In this document: positions 1 to 6,831 of the stretch, piece by piece
Numbering within the stretch: the first letter of the stretch is position 1
Layout: the number at the start of each line of letters is the position of its first letter
Origin: an uncultured Selenomonadales bacterium
Lineage (GTDB): Bacteria; Bacillota; Negativicutes; Selenomonadales; Selenomonadaceae
NCBI GenBank assembly: GCA_946547205.1
Contig: CAMNPA010000069.1
Coordinates: 1-6,869 of the forward strand
DNA: 6,869 nt
Direction: 5' to 3'
Translations under genes and position numbers: made by a program
Notes under the pieces: generated by a model
The model's database searches: none
Seen by the model: only the letters and a program-made list of their open reading frames with translations
What the model was told of the DNA's origin: nothing

Positions 1-703
1 GTTATGCCCGCGTACAATGAAGCTAAAAATATTCGGCAAGTGATTCGCGATTGGTATCCGATTGTTGAAAAATTTGGCAACGCAGATTCACGGCTTGTTA
101 TCTTTAATGACGGCAGCAAGGACGAAACTTTTTCCATCATGCTTGACGAGAAAAAGAATCGTCCGTTGTTTGAGCCGATAACCAAACCTAACAGCGGACA
201 CGGCGCGACGGTCTTGGCAGCTTATCACTACGCCATAGATAAAATTAACTTGGGGGGGGGGCGGCTTTATATTTCAAACGGATTCGGACGGACAAACTCT
301 GCCTTCCGAGTTTGAAAAGTTTTGGGAGCTCCGAAATTCTTTTGATATGATTATCGGCAACCGTCATGAGCGCGACGAAGGAATTTTTCGCAGAATTGTC
401 ACTCTCACACTTCGGCTCATGCTAAGAATAATTTTCGGCGTCAGTCTGATTGACCCGAACACTCCCTTTCGTCTCATGAACGCCGGCACTTTGAAAAAAT
501 TTATCTACCGAATACCTGACGGGCAGGAGCATTCAAACGCGTTGATTGCCGCAATGTATGCAAAGAACCATCTCGCCATAAAATATTTGCCGATAACTTT
601 CAAGAAGCGCAAGACCGGCAAAAGTTGGGTGCGTTTGAGCAAGATTTTAAAAATAGGTTGGGAAGCATTATGGGATTTTATAAAACTGTCAAAGAGACTT
701 TGA
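1..703 (+). CDS. Family 2 glycosyltransferase, 5' end outside window, frame interrupted at a G10 tract
   Basis: GT-A-fold glycosyltransferase that moves a sugar from a nucleotide-sugar donor, probably to a lipid carrier or growing glycan on the cytoplasmic face. The frame is open from base 1 (V-M-P-A-Y-N-E), so the true start lies just upstream. As written, the frame runs into TGA at 313-315. Removing one G from the run at 252-261 joins it to the downstream frame and gives 233 residues plus stop. On that joined numbering I see the N-terminal PAYNE (3-7), FNDGSKD (35-41) for nucleotide binding, NSGHGA (64-69), the metal-binding TDSDGQT (93-99), DPNTPFRLM (151-159) and a basic C-terminus. Both halves match one family in order with nothing missing, so this is a single gene with a one-base shift. 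No membrane segment is evident, unlike many DPM/GtrB-type enzymes. It overlaps the next gene by 34 nt. The family call is firm; donor and acceptor are unknown. Confidence 0.88.
252..261 (+). repeat. Homopolymeric G10 tract inside the glycosyltransferase gene
   Basis: Ten consecutive G lie between the codons for K-I-N-L and the F-I-F-Q-T-D-S-D motif. Elsewhere in the window G runs are only a few bases long and glycine is mostly GGC or GGT, so the run stands out. G9 (or G12) would be in frame; G10 causes termination at 313-315. Such tracts are known slipped-strand phase-variation switches in surface glycan genes of other bacteria. A homopolymer sequencing or assembly error would look the same. 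Confidence 0.9.
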
Positions 704-2316
704 AGCCTTGCCGCGAACTTGTCGAAGATATTTTTCTCGGCGAGGAAAAATTTTTTACGTTGAACAAAATCGTTTTCCACGTCGCGCTGATTCTTACGAG
801 CTTTGTATTCGTTTATCTTTTTTCTTATTCGACAAGTTTCGGCTATCATTTATTCGGCTGTGATTCTGTTTTGTTTCAAGCCGTCGGAAAATTTTGGGCG
901 CAAGGTCATCTGCCTTACGTCGAACTTTTTGAGCACAAAGGACCGCTGTTGTTTTTAATCGAAGCGATTGGCTATGCGATTTATCCGCGCGCAGGGCTCA
1001 TGGTGTTGCAGATAATTTTCTTGTATCTGTCTTGCCTGCTTGCGTGGCGAACAATGGAGCTTTACTCGTCGAACGCATTACACAAAATTTTTTTCCTGAT
1101 GGTTATGCTGATTTTCTATGCGTCACATTATGAGGAAGGCAACCACGTCGAAGAATACAGCGTATTATTTTTATCGGCGGCAACGTATTGTTTCCTGCGC
1201 AGTTTGAAGGAAAATATTTTCTCGTCGCTCTACGGTTTCATCTACGGCTTGGGATTTGGAGCGTGCTTTTTAATCAGACTGTCCGACGCCGCGCAGATAT
1301 GTTGCCAAATTTTTTTGACGGCGATATTTCTGATTCAAGCTCACGACTTCAAAACTCTGCTGAAAAATTTTTTGAGTTTGAGCGCGGGCTTTATGGTGAT
1401 TGTTTTGCCGTTCGTGATTTACTTCGCGGCGCACGGTGCACTTTATGAAATGCTCTACGGTACGATTCTCTTCAATCTGAAATATACGGGCGCAACTTTT
1501 CATCAGTCATTTATATTTCAAGTGATTTACGATGTTTTTCATTTCTTGCCGCTCTTTATCATGACAATCGTCGCCGTCGTTGCTCTGAAAGAAAATCCGA
1601 CAAATCGTTTGTTTCGCAGCGCAATTTTTATCGGAGCACCGTTAATGATTATGCTGATAAATCTTCGTCCTTACATGCACTATGCGCTAATTATTTTTCC
1701 TGTCATGCCGATTCTCTTTGCTGTCCTTCATGAAAATTCTAATGCGTTCCAAAAAATTTGGCACACTCCGCGATTTTCAATCAAAAGATTTCTTGTCAAA
1801 GTCTTAATAATCGTCGCGATAATTCAATTGGGCATATCGACTTTCTATTTGAAAGAACTTTGCTTGAACGAGAAAGGTGCGGCCTCAATAATGTTTTTGG
1901 TGGCGCATAATAAAAGAGCAGAGCTTCTTCATTCAAGTGAACAGCGAAACGTTTTGAGATTGCGTTCAATCATTCCCGAAAAGGAAAGAAAATCATTCGT
2001 TTGTTGGGGAACGGTCAACACAACTTCGCAATGGATTTTTCAAACCGACATGAAACCGCGTGAACGTTTCTTCATGAACAACAAACATCATTTTGACATC
2101 GATCCGCGCATTCGGCAAGAATACTTTGATAACGTTCGGAAAAATTATCCGCTGTGGATTCTTTACGGCACGACACCTGGCAGAAAACCCGGCGAACCTC
2201 CAAAAACATTTTCGGAAGACGCCGAGCTTGAAACGTTGCTGACCGAAAAATATTCGTTTAAAGGCGAAGTGTACATCTTCCCGCAAATGATGAAACTCTA
2301 TCGATTAAAGGACTGA
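670..2316 (+). CDS. Polytopic membrane glycosyltransferase, GT-C type (paralogue 1)
   Basis: Predicted 548-residue integral membrane protein resembling the GT39/PMT-like GT-C enzymes, which take sugar from a polyprenyl-phosphate carrier and transfer it outside the cytoplasmic membrane. About ten hydrophobic segments are visible (near 34-52, 104-124, 138-152, 186-202, 211-223, 235-255, 281-304, 317-331, 338-354, 374-393). A more hydrophilic C-terminal domain (about 395-548) follows. After the first segment comes a loop with C-D-S (Asp65, candidate catalytic base) and LPYVELFEHKGPL (81-93), a motif typical of this group. I chose ATG 670, preceded by a weak GGAAG at 661-665. A TTG at 625 would add 15 residues but has no Shine-Dalgarno sequence. 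It starts inside the upstream glycosyltransferase gene and ends in TGATG shared with the next gene, implying co-transcription and coupled translation. The substrate is unknown; a flippase or polymerase role is less likely. Confidence 0.75.
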   Translation: MGFYKTVKETLKPCRELVEDIFLGEEKFFTLNKIVFHVALILTSFVFVYLFSYSTSFGYHLFGCDSVLFQAVGKFWAQGHLPYVELFEHKGPLLFLIEAIGYAIYPRAGLMVLQIIFLYLSCLLAWRTMELYSSNALHKIFFLMVMLIFYASHYEEGNHVEEYSVLFLSAATYCFLRSLKENIFSSLYGFIYGLGFGACFLIRLSDAAQICCQIFLTAIFLIQAHDFKTLLKNFLSLSAGFMVIVLPFVIYFAAHGALYEMLYGTILFNLKYTGATFHQSFIFQVIYDVFHFLPLFIMTIVAVVALKENPTNRLFRSAIFIGAPLMIMLINLRPYMHYALIIFPVMPILFAVLHENSNAFQKIWHTPRFSIKRFLVKVLIIVAIIQLGISTFYLKELCLNEKGAASIMFLVAHNKRAELLHSSEQRNVLRLRSIIPEKERKSFVCWGTVNTTSQWIFQTDMKPRERFFMNNKHHFDIDPRIRQEYFDNVRKNYPLWILYGTTPGRKPGEPPKTFSEDAELETLLTEKYSFKGEVYIFPQMMKLYRLKD

Positions 2317-3911
2317 TGAATTTGTTCCGCGAAATTTTTTGCGGCGAAGAGAAAATTTTTTCGCGCAAGGTGCTGATTTTCCACGTCGCGCTGATTTTGG
2401 CAAGCGTCGCGTTCGTGTGGATGTTCTCGCATTCGACAAGCCCGCGATATTTTTTCATCGGCAGTGATTCGCCCGTTTTTAAAGTCATTGGGAAATATTG
2501 GGCGCAAGGTTATCTGCCGTATGTGGAACTTTTCGATCAAAAAGGTCCGCTGATTTTTCTAATCAACGCAATCGGCTGGACGATGGCTCCGCGCGTCGGG
2601 CTCATGGTGCCGCAAATAATTTTAATGTATTTCTCGCTGCTTATGCTTTGGCGTGCGATTGAACTTTGCACTTCGGGCAGCGGGAAAATTTTTTTCTTCG
2701 GGCTGACGATTCTTTATTACGTCGCGCACTATTGGGAAGGCAATAATTGCGGCGAATATGCAATGCCGTTTCTCGCGTTGTCGACATTTTGTTTCCTAAA
2801 GACGTTGAAAATTTCTGCGGGCGAAAAAATTTGTCCGACGCTTTACGGTTTCATTTACGGTGTAGGATTCGGAGCGTGTGTTTTGCTTCGCACCGCCAAT
2901 GCAATGCCGATTTGTTGCTACGTTTTCTTGACGGCGATATTTCTGATTCAAGCTCACGACTTCAAAGGTCTGCTGAAAAATTTTTTGAGCTTGAGCGCGG
3001 GCTTTATGGTGATTGTTTTGCCGTTCGTGATTTATTTCGCGGCTCACGGTGCACTTTACGACATGCTCTACGGGACGATTCTTTTCAATGTGAGCTATGC
3101 GACGCAAGGTAAAATTGAATATGAATTCGCAATGCGTCTTGAAGCCGGCGTCATTCATTTGATGCCGATGATTCTGCTGATTTTCTTCGGCACGCTTTTA
3201 CTCGTCCGCGACCGAAAAAATAAATTGGCGTGGAGCTCAATTTTCGTCGGCGCGATGATGTCAATCCTGCTGATGAATTTGCGCCTGTACATTCATTATT
3301 ATATGGTCGTCGTGCCGGTGATGCCGCTGCTGTTTGCCGCACTTGAGCCGTTGCGAAAAATTTGCAAGGAAACTTTCGCCGAGCCGCATTCAACATTCAA
3401 AAAACTTTCTGTCGCGATAATCGTCCTTTCCGTCGCAAGTTATGCGTGCGTGTGTTGCATGAACTATTCGCTGGCTCCGATAAAATATTTTTCAACGCAA
3501 TACATCAGCGCGGAGAAAAAATTTTACAACGAGGAAGTGCAAGGCATTCGACAACTGCAAAGCGTCATTCCCGAAGACGAGCGAAAATCTTTTGCTTGTT
3601 GGGGAAATCATTTCTCAACGTCGCATTGGATTTTGATAACGGACATGAAACCGCGCGAACGATTTTTCATGAACAACAGCTCGACGGCTTTGATTGACCC
3701 TGCGCAAAAGGATGAGTGGCTGCGAAACGTCCGCAAGTCTCCGCCGCTGTGGATTCTTTATGGCATAAATGAGACGCCGAAAAAATTTTATCTTATCGAC
3801 GAACACAGGCCCGATCCCGACGTTGAAAAACTTTTGGCGGAAAAATACACTCTGCGCGGCGAAACTCTGATTTATGACCAAGTGATGAAACTCTATCGCT
3901 TGAAAGATTAA
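2316..3911 (+). CDS. Polytopic membrane glycosyltransferase, GT-C type (paralogue 2)
   Basis: 531-residue membrane protein, clearly a tandem paralogue of the gene before it. It has the same order of hydrophobic segments, the first-loop Asp (S-D-S-P-V-F, Asp51), LPYVELFDQKGPL (67-79), a conserved C-terminal domain with TDMKPRERFFMNN (442-454), and the identical ending MKLYRLKD. By family analogy it transfers a sugar from a polyprenyl-phosphate donor on the outer face of the membrane. Its ATG shares one base with the preceding stop (TGATG). An AAAGGA at 2307-2312 lies only 3 nt upstream, so coupled reinitiation is likely. Residues 204-258 are nearly identical to 215-269 of paralogue 1 (2 changes in 55), while flanking regions are roughly half identical by eye. 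The two copies may differ in donor or acceptor. No terminator follows; a promoter for the next unit begins 8 nt after the stop. Confidence 0.75.
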   Translation: MNLFREIFCGEEKIFSRKVLIFHVALILASVAFVWMFSHSTSPRYFFIGSDSPVFKVIGKYWAQGYLPYVELFDQKGPLIFLINAIGWTMAPRVGLMVPQIILMYFSLLMLWRAIELCTSGSGKIFFFGLTILYYVAHYWEGNNCGEYAMPFLALSTFCFLKTLKISAGEKICPTLYGFIYGVGFGACVLLRTANAMPICCYVFLTAIFLIQAHDFKGLLKNFLSLSAGFMVIVLPFVIYFAAHGALYDMLYGTILFNVSYATQGKIEYEFAMRLEAGVIHLMPMILLIFFGTLLLVRDRKNKLAWSSIFVGAMMSILLMNLRLYIHYYMVVVPVMPLLFAALEPLRKICKETFAEPHSTFKKLSVAIIVLSVASYACVCCMNYSLAPIKYFSTQYISAEKKFYNEEVQGIRQLQSVIPEDERKSFACWGNHFSTSHWILITDMKPRERFFMNNSSTALIDPAQKDEWLRNVRKSPPLWILYGINETPKKFYLIDEHRPDPDVEKLLAEKYTLRGETLIYDQVMKLYRLKD

Positions 3912-3918
3912 TCAGGGC

Positions 3919-3947
3919 TTGAAAAATCTTCGCGGGAAAAATATACT
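3919..3947 (+). promoter_or_regulatory. Sigma-70-type promoter for the mutS-like/licD unit
   Basis: TTGAAA (3919-3924) and TATACT (3942-3947) each match the consensus hexamer at five of six positions and are separated by exactly 17 nt. Transcription would start near 3954, leaving a leader of roughly 37 nt before the TTG start at 3991. It sits in the only sizeable gap between the membrane glycosyltransferases and the next gene. No terminator hairpin is seen, so read-through from upstream is also possible. Confidence 0.6.
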
Positions 3948-3977
3948 CTTGGCACAACGGAGCTTTGGAGGCTGAAC

Positions 3978-3985
3978 GAGAGGTG
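3978..3985 (+). promoter_or_regulatory. Shine-Dalgarno sequence that fixes a TTG start
   Basis: GAGAGGTG ends 5 nt before TTG 3991. An in-frame TGA at 3973-3975 rules out a longer protein, and the first in-frame ATG (4087) would remove 32 residues and has no comparable site. This supports TTG as the true start. Confidence 0.75.
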
Positions 3986-3990
3986 ACGAC

Positions 3991-5784
3991 TTGAATCGAC
4001 AATTCTACGACAACGAACGCGAGATTGACCTTGCCGAACAGAAAACATTGCATAAGCGCGAGAAAAAAATTATCGCCGCACGAACGATGACTTTTCTTGC
4101 GGCATGCGGAAGTTTCGCAATCGGTTGGGACACCGGCACGCATTACTGCTATATAATCGCGGCGTTGCTTGCAATGATTTTCGTGAGGCTGATGAATTAT
4201 CACGACGACCTTAAACGGCGCAAAAGTTTTCTCAAGAGCCGATTGACCGTGTTGAATTCGTACATTGCTCGTGCGCGCGGCACATGGCGCAAACGTTCAA
4301 ACGACGGCAGCATTTATCTCAAGAACAATCGCCCGCAAGACGTTGACCTGCACATTTTCGGCGAAGGATCAATTTTCCAATACATCTGCGCGGCGAGGAC
4401 GAAACGCGGTCGCGATTTGTTGGCAGCAGCATTCAATCCCGAACCGCCGGATTTTAACGAGGTGCGCAACCGTCAACGCGGAGTCGCTGAACTTTTGCAA
4501 CGTCCAAGATTGTCGCTCGACCTTGAGGCTTACGCGCGATTGATGCCGAACAATCACGACACCAGCGAATTAATCGTCAGCGTGGAAGAAGAATTGCCGC
4601 CGCTCGGAAAAATTTATTGGTTGCGATTCATCATGCCGATAATTTTAATCGCGTCGTGCGTTATGGCGTGGCACGGGCTCATCAACGAATTCATTCCGCT
4701 CGTCATCATGCTGTTCAATCTGATAATCGCCGTCGCCGCAATTCCCGCCGTCAACGAGTTGCTCGCGCCGCTGAAAATCATTTCAAAAGAGTTGCGCCTC
4801 TACCAAAAAATTTTTGAGCGAATCGAATCGACAAACTTCGGCTCCAAACGTTTGACTGCCATACGCGACATCTTGACCGATGAAGTTTCAGCCGCGCAGA
4901 AAGTTCGGACGTTGTCATTGCTCGTCGATGCGGCGGACACTCGGCATAACCCGCTGTTCTTCATTTTGGGCAACGCAATTTTTCTGGCGGACTTCCACTT
5001 AGTGACGACGTTCATGCGTTGGCGAATCGATGCGGCAAATCATCTGCGCACGTGGCTCGACGCCTTCGCGGAAATGGAAGTTTTAATCTCTCTGGCGTCA
5101 ATCGGACAGACTCGAACGACTTACTGTTTCCCGAATTTTTACGAGGGCAAGGAACCGCATTTGATGGTTGAAGGCTTGACGAGTTTGCTTGTCGCCGACG
5201 CGAAAGGCGTTCCAAATGACGTTGAACTTTATGCGGGCACGACGATTATCACCGGCGCGAACATGAGCGGTAAGACGACGTGGATCAGGACGCTTGCCGC
5301 AGCAGTGATTGTCGCTTATTCCGGTGCGCCCGTCTGCGCGAAAAATTTTGCCGTGAGCCGTCTTGCCGTGATGACTTCCATTCGCGTCAACGACGACATC
5401 AGCAAAGGCGTTTCGACTTTTTACGCGGAACTTTTGCGAATCAAATCGATGATTGAGTACACCGAAAAAAATTTGCCGATGCTCGCTTGTATCGACGAAA
5501 TTTTTAAGGGCACCAACGTTAATGACCGCGTTATCGGCGCGAAAGAGGCAATTCGACGTTTGACAAATGAACACAGCATTACACTTGTCACGACGCATGA
5601 TTTTGAGCTGTGCAATATGGTCGACGAGAATCCCGACATTTCAAACGCGCACTTCGAGGAATATTACGAAGGCGACGAAATTAAATTCGATTTCAAGCTC
5701 CGCAAAGGTCGTTCGCACACAACCAACGCGAAATATCTCTTGCGCATGGCAGGCATTCTTCCGCCGGAAGAGAAGACAAATTAA
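3991..5784 (+). CDS. MutS-family ATPase with predicted membrane segments, not canonical mismatch repair
   Basis: 597-residue protein whose C-terminal third is a MutS ATPase domain (domain V). It shows Walker A GANMSGKTTW (422-431), STFYAEL (475-481), Walker B ending in IDEIFKGTN (501-509) and the TTHDFEL motif (534-540), all as in MutS. The region of about 120-400 resembles the lever/clamp part of MutS-like proteins. No N-terminal mismatch-recognition domain with the F-x-E motif is seen, and the protein is shorter than MutS (about 850 residues). Four hydrophobic stretches (about 27-46, 52-70, 211-227, 234-254) suggest membrane association, which canonical MutS lacks. By family knowledge it should be an ATP-driven DNA-binding or clamp-like dimer, but its role is unknown and general mismatch repair is unlikely. 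It is first in a two-gene unit with licD, with its own promoter and a TTG start. The MutS-family call is firm; function is open. Confidence 0.85.
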   Translation: MNRQFYDNEREIDLAEQKTLHKREKKIIAARTMTFLAACGSFAIGWDTGTHYCYIIAALLAMIFVRLMNYHDDLKRRKSFLKSRLTVLNSYIARARGTWRKRSNDGSIYLKNNRPQDVDLHIFGEGSIFQYICAARTKRGRDLLAAAFNPEPPDFNEVRNRQRGVAELLQRPRLSLDLEAYARLMPNNHDTSELIVSVEEELPPLGKIYWLRFIMPIILIASCVMAWHGLINEFIPLVIMLFNLIIAVAAIPAVNELLAPLKIISKELRLYQKIFERIESTNFGSKRLTAIRDILTDEVSAAQKVRTLSLLVDAADTRHNPLFFILGNAIFLADFHLVTTFMRWRIDAANHLRTWLDAFAEMEVLISLASIGQTRTTYCFPNFYEGKEPHLMVEGLTSLLVADAKGVPNDVELYAGTTIITGANMSGKTTWIRTLAAAVIVAYSGAPVCAKNFAVSRLAVMTSIRVNDDISKGVSTFYAELLRIKSMIEYTEKNLPMLACIDEIFKGTNVNDRVIGAKEAIRRLTNEHSITLVTTHDFELCNMVDENPDISNAHFEEYYEGDEIKFDFKLRKGRSHTTNAKYLLRMAGILPPEEKTN

Positions 5785-5790
5785 TTTCAC

Positions 5791-5795
5791 GGAGG
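5791..5795 (+). promoter_or_regulatory. Shine-Dalgarno sequence GGAGG that fixes the licD-like TTG start
   Basis: GGAGG lies in the 19-nt gap after the mutS-like stop and 8 nt before TTG 5804. The same frame stays open back to an ATG at 5567, but that longer version overlaps the mutS-like gene by over 200 nt and its extra residues do not look like the family. TTG 5804 is the better start. Confidence 0.75.
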
Positions 5796-5803
5796 CAAAC
5801 ACG

Positions 5804-6730
5804 TTGGCATTCATAAAAGATTTGTATCACGATGAAATTCGCAGCGGTTATCCTGTTTCGTCTGATATCAAAAAAGTTTGGAACAGACATTTGGAAACTT
5901 GGCAGGAAGTCGACAGAATTTGTCGCAAGCACGCGATACCGTATTGGGCGGCTTATGGCACGTTGCTCGGCGCGGCGCGTCACAAAGGCTTCATTCCTTG
6001 GGACGGCGATTTGGATCTGTGCATGATGCGCCCGGACTTTAATCGCTTCCGAAAAGTCGTGAAGGACGAATTCGCTCAAAGCGGCGGCGTCTTTGAAGTG
6101 AAATATAACAGCTTCCACGCTCTCGAAATTTCTCATTCTCAAACGACGGCATTGGGCGTTGACGATTTTAAAGACGGAAAATTTCTTTCTAAAGAAAACG
6201 TCCCGCACGGTCTGTTGATTGACATTTTCGCGTTTGATGTGGCTCTTGACGGCACTAAAAACGGCTTCTTCGCAACCAATGCTCTAAACGAATTGATGGG
6301 CACGATTTACAATTTCCCTGCCATAAAAAAACACGTTCAACAAGGCGGCAAGCTCCTTATCGATTGGTCGGTTATCGAAAAGCTCCATTCCATTTCCGAC
6401 AAGAATGAGCAGAAAGAATTCGTCAACGTTTACGCGACGGCTCTTTTCAATCAATCGTCGGCAGTGTCTTGGATTGAACATGTTTGCCTTGACATGAAAA
6501 AATATTCGCAACCAAAATCTTGGTACCGCGAAACCGTTTATCTGCCGTTCGAGTCGATTGAATTGCCTGCGCCCGTCGACTATGAAAAAATTTTACAGAT
6601 TCATTACGGCGATTGGCGCACTCCGATTAATGATTTCAACCCTCGGTTGGGAATTTTTCACAGCGCGGACATTCCATACAAAGAATTTTTGCAACGCGCA
6701 AACTTTGAGCTCATGTTGCCGAAAAAATAA
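5804..6730 (+). CDS. LicD-family phosphotransferase
   Basis: 308-residue cytoplasmic protein of the LicD/fukutin-related nucleotidyltransferase-fold family. Members move a phospho-substituent (phosphocholine in the best-known cases, others in relatives) from a CDP-linked donor onto glycans or teichoic acids. Seen in order: a helix ending in CRKHAIPYWAAYGTLLGAARH (40-60), then KGFIPWDGDLDL (61-72) with the acidic metal-binding centre, IDIFAFD (139-145), and the C-terminal block LPFESIELPAPVDYEKIL (247-264) followed by YGDW (268-271). All are family hallmarks and the length is normal. Most relatives have WDDD(L/I)D where this one has W-D-G-D-L-D; the outer aspartates are kept. It is the second gene of the unit, 19 nt after the mutS-like stop. 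No terminator is evident after it. The family is secure; phosphocholine as the transferred group is only a guess. Confidence 0.88.
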   Translation: MAFIKDLYHDEIRSGYPVSSDIKKVWNRHLETWQEVDRICRKHAIPYWAAYGTLLGAARHKGFIPWDGDLDLCMMRPDFNRFRKVVKDEFAQSGGVFEVKYNSFHALEISHSQTTALGVDDFKDGKFLSKENVPHGLLIDIFAFDVALDGTKNGFFATNALNELMGTIYNFPAIKKHVQQGGKLLIDWSVIEKLHSISDKNEQKEFVNVYATALFNQSSAVSWIEHVCLDMKKYSQPKSWYRETVYLPFESIELPAPVDYEKILQIHYGDWRTPINDFNPRLGIFHSADIPYKEFLQRANFELMLPKK

Positions 6731-6767
6731 TCGTCGGCAAGTATACAGTATATTTCGGCAAGCTTGC

Positions 6768-6796
6768 TATACAAAAATTTTATGACGTGCTAAAAT
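6768..6796 (+). promoter_or_regulatory. Extended -10 promoter for the gene starting at 6832
   Basis: TAAAAT (6791-6796) matches the -10 consensus at five of six positions and is preceded by TGC, giving an extended -10. TATACA (6768-6773) is a four-of-six -35 box at a 17-nt spacing. Transcription would begin near 6803, giving a leader of about 29 nt. Confidence 0.5.
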
Positions 6797-6816
6797 CTTC
6801 CGCGTAGCTAAAACGC

Positions 6817-6822
6817 AGGAGG
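6817..6822 (+). promoter_or_regulatory. Consensus Shine-Dalgarno AGGAGG
   Basis: A perfect AGGAGG lies 9 nt before ATG 6832 and downstream of a plausible promoter, so this is a true gene start with strong expected translation. Confidence 0.8.
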
Positions 6823-6831
6823 TTTTATTTT

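Larger units (their letters stand above)
6731..6831 (+). other. 101-nt intergenic region with direct repeat and palindrome
   Basis: TCGGCAAG occurs at 6734-6741 and again at 6755-6762, 21 bp apart. The second copy runs into the perfect palindrome GCAAGCTTGC (6758-6767), which abuts the -35 box of the promoter described next. TATAC follows each copy. The layout suits a regulator site, but the motif is short and no regulator is known. No convincing Rho-independent terminator is seen. Confidence 0.4.

Noticed and set aside
625..669. TTG start adding 15 residues to paralogue 1
   Set aside because: No Shine-Dalgarno sequence, and the extra residues lie in the glycosyltransferase coding region; ATG 670 also fits the start of paralogue 2 better.
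347..703. Separate small gene starting at ATG 347
   Set aside because: The frame continues upstream to the G tract with clear glycosyltransferase motifs, and ATG 347 has no ribosome binding site; it is the second half of the same gene.
2796..3158. Opposite-strand open frame in paralogue 2, with a look-alike at 1270-1503 in paralogue 1
   Set aside because: The similarity follows from the near-identical coding tract on the + strand; neither has a ribosome binding site or a recognisable protein.
3919..3975. Short TTG-initiated frame (18 residues) before the mutS-like gene, in the same frame
   Set aside because: It starts on the -35 box, lacks a Shine-Dalgarno sequence at proper spacing and would not be on the transcript from the predicted start.
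5098..5598. 166-codon open frame on the - strand within the mutS-like gene
   Set aside because: It lies wholly over the conserved ATPase motifs of the + strand gene and its product shows no family features, so it is a shadow.
6741..6772. Possible hairpin terminator from GTATA and TATAC
   Set aside because: Only five A/T-rich pairs around a loop of over 20 nt, and no clear T-run follows; it does not resemble a Rho-independent terminator.
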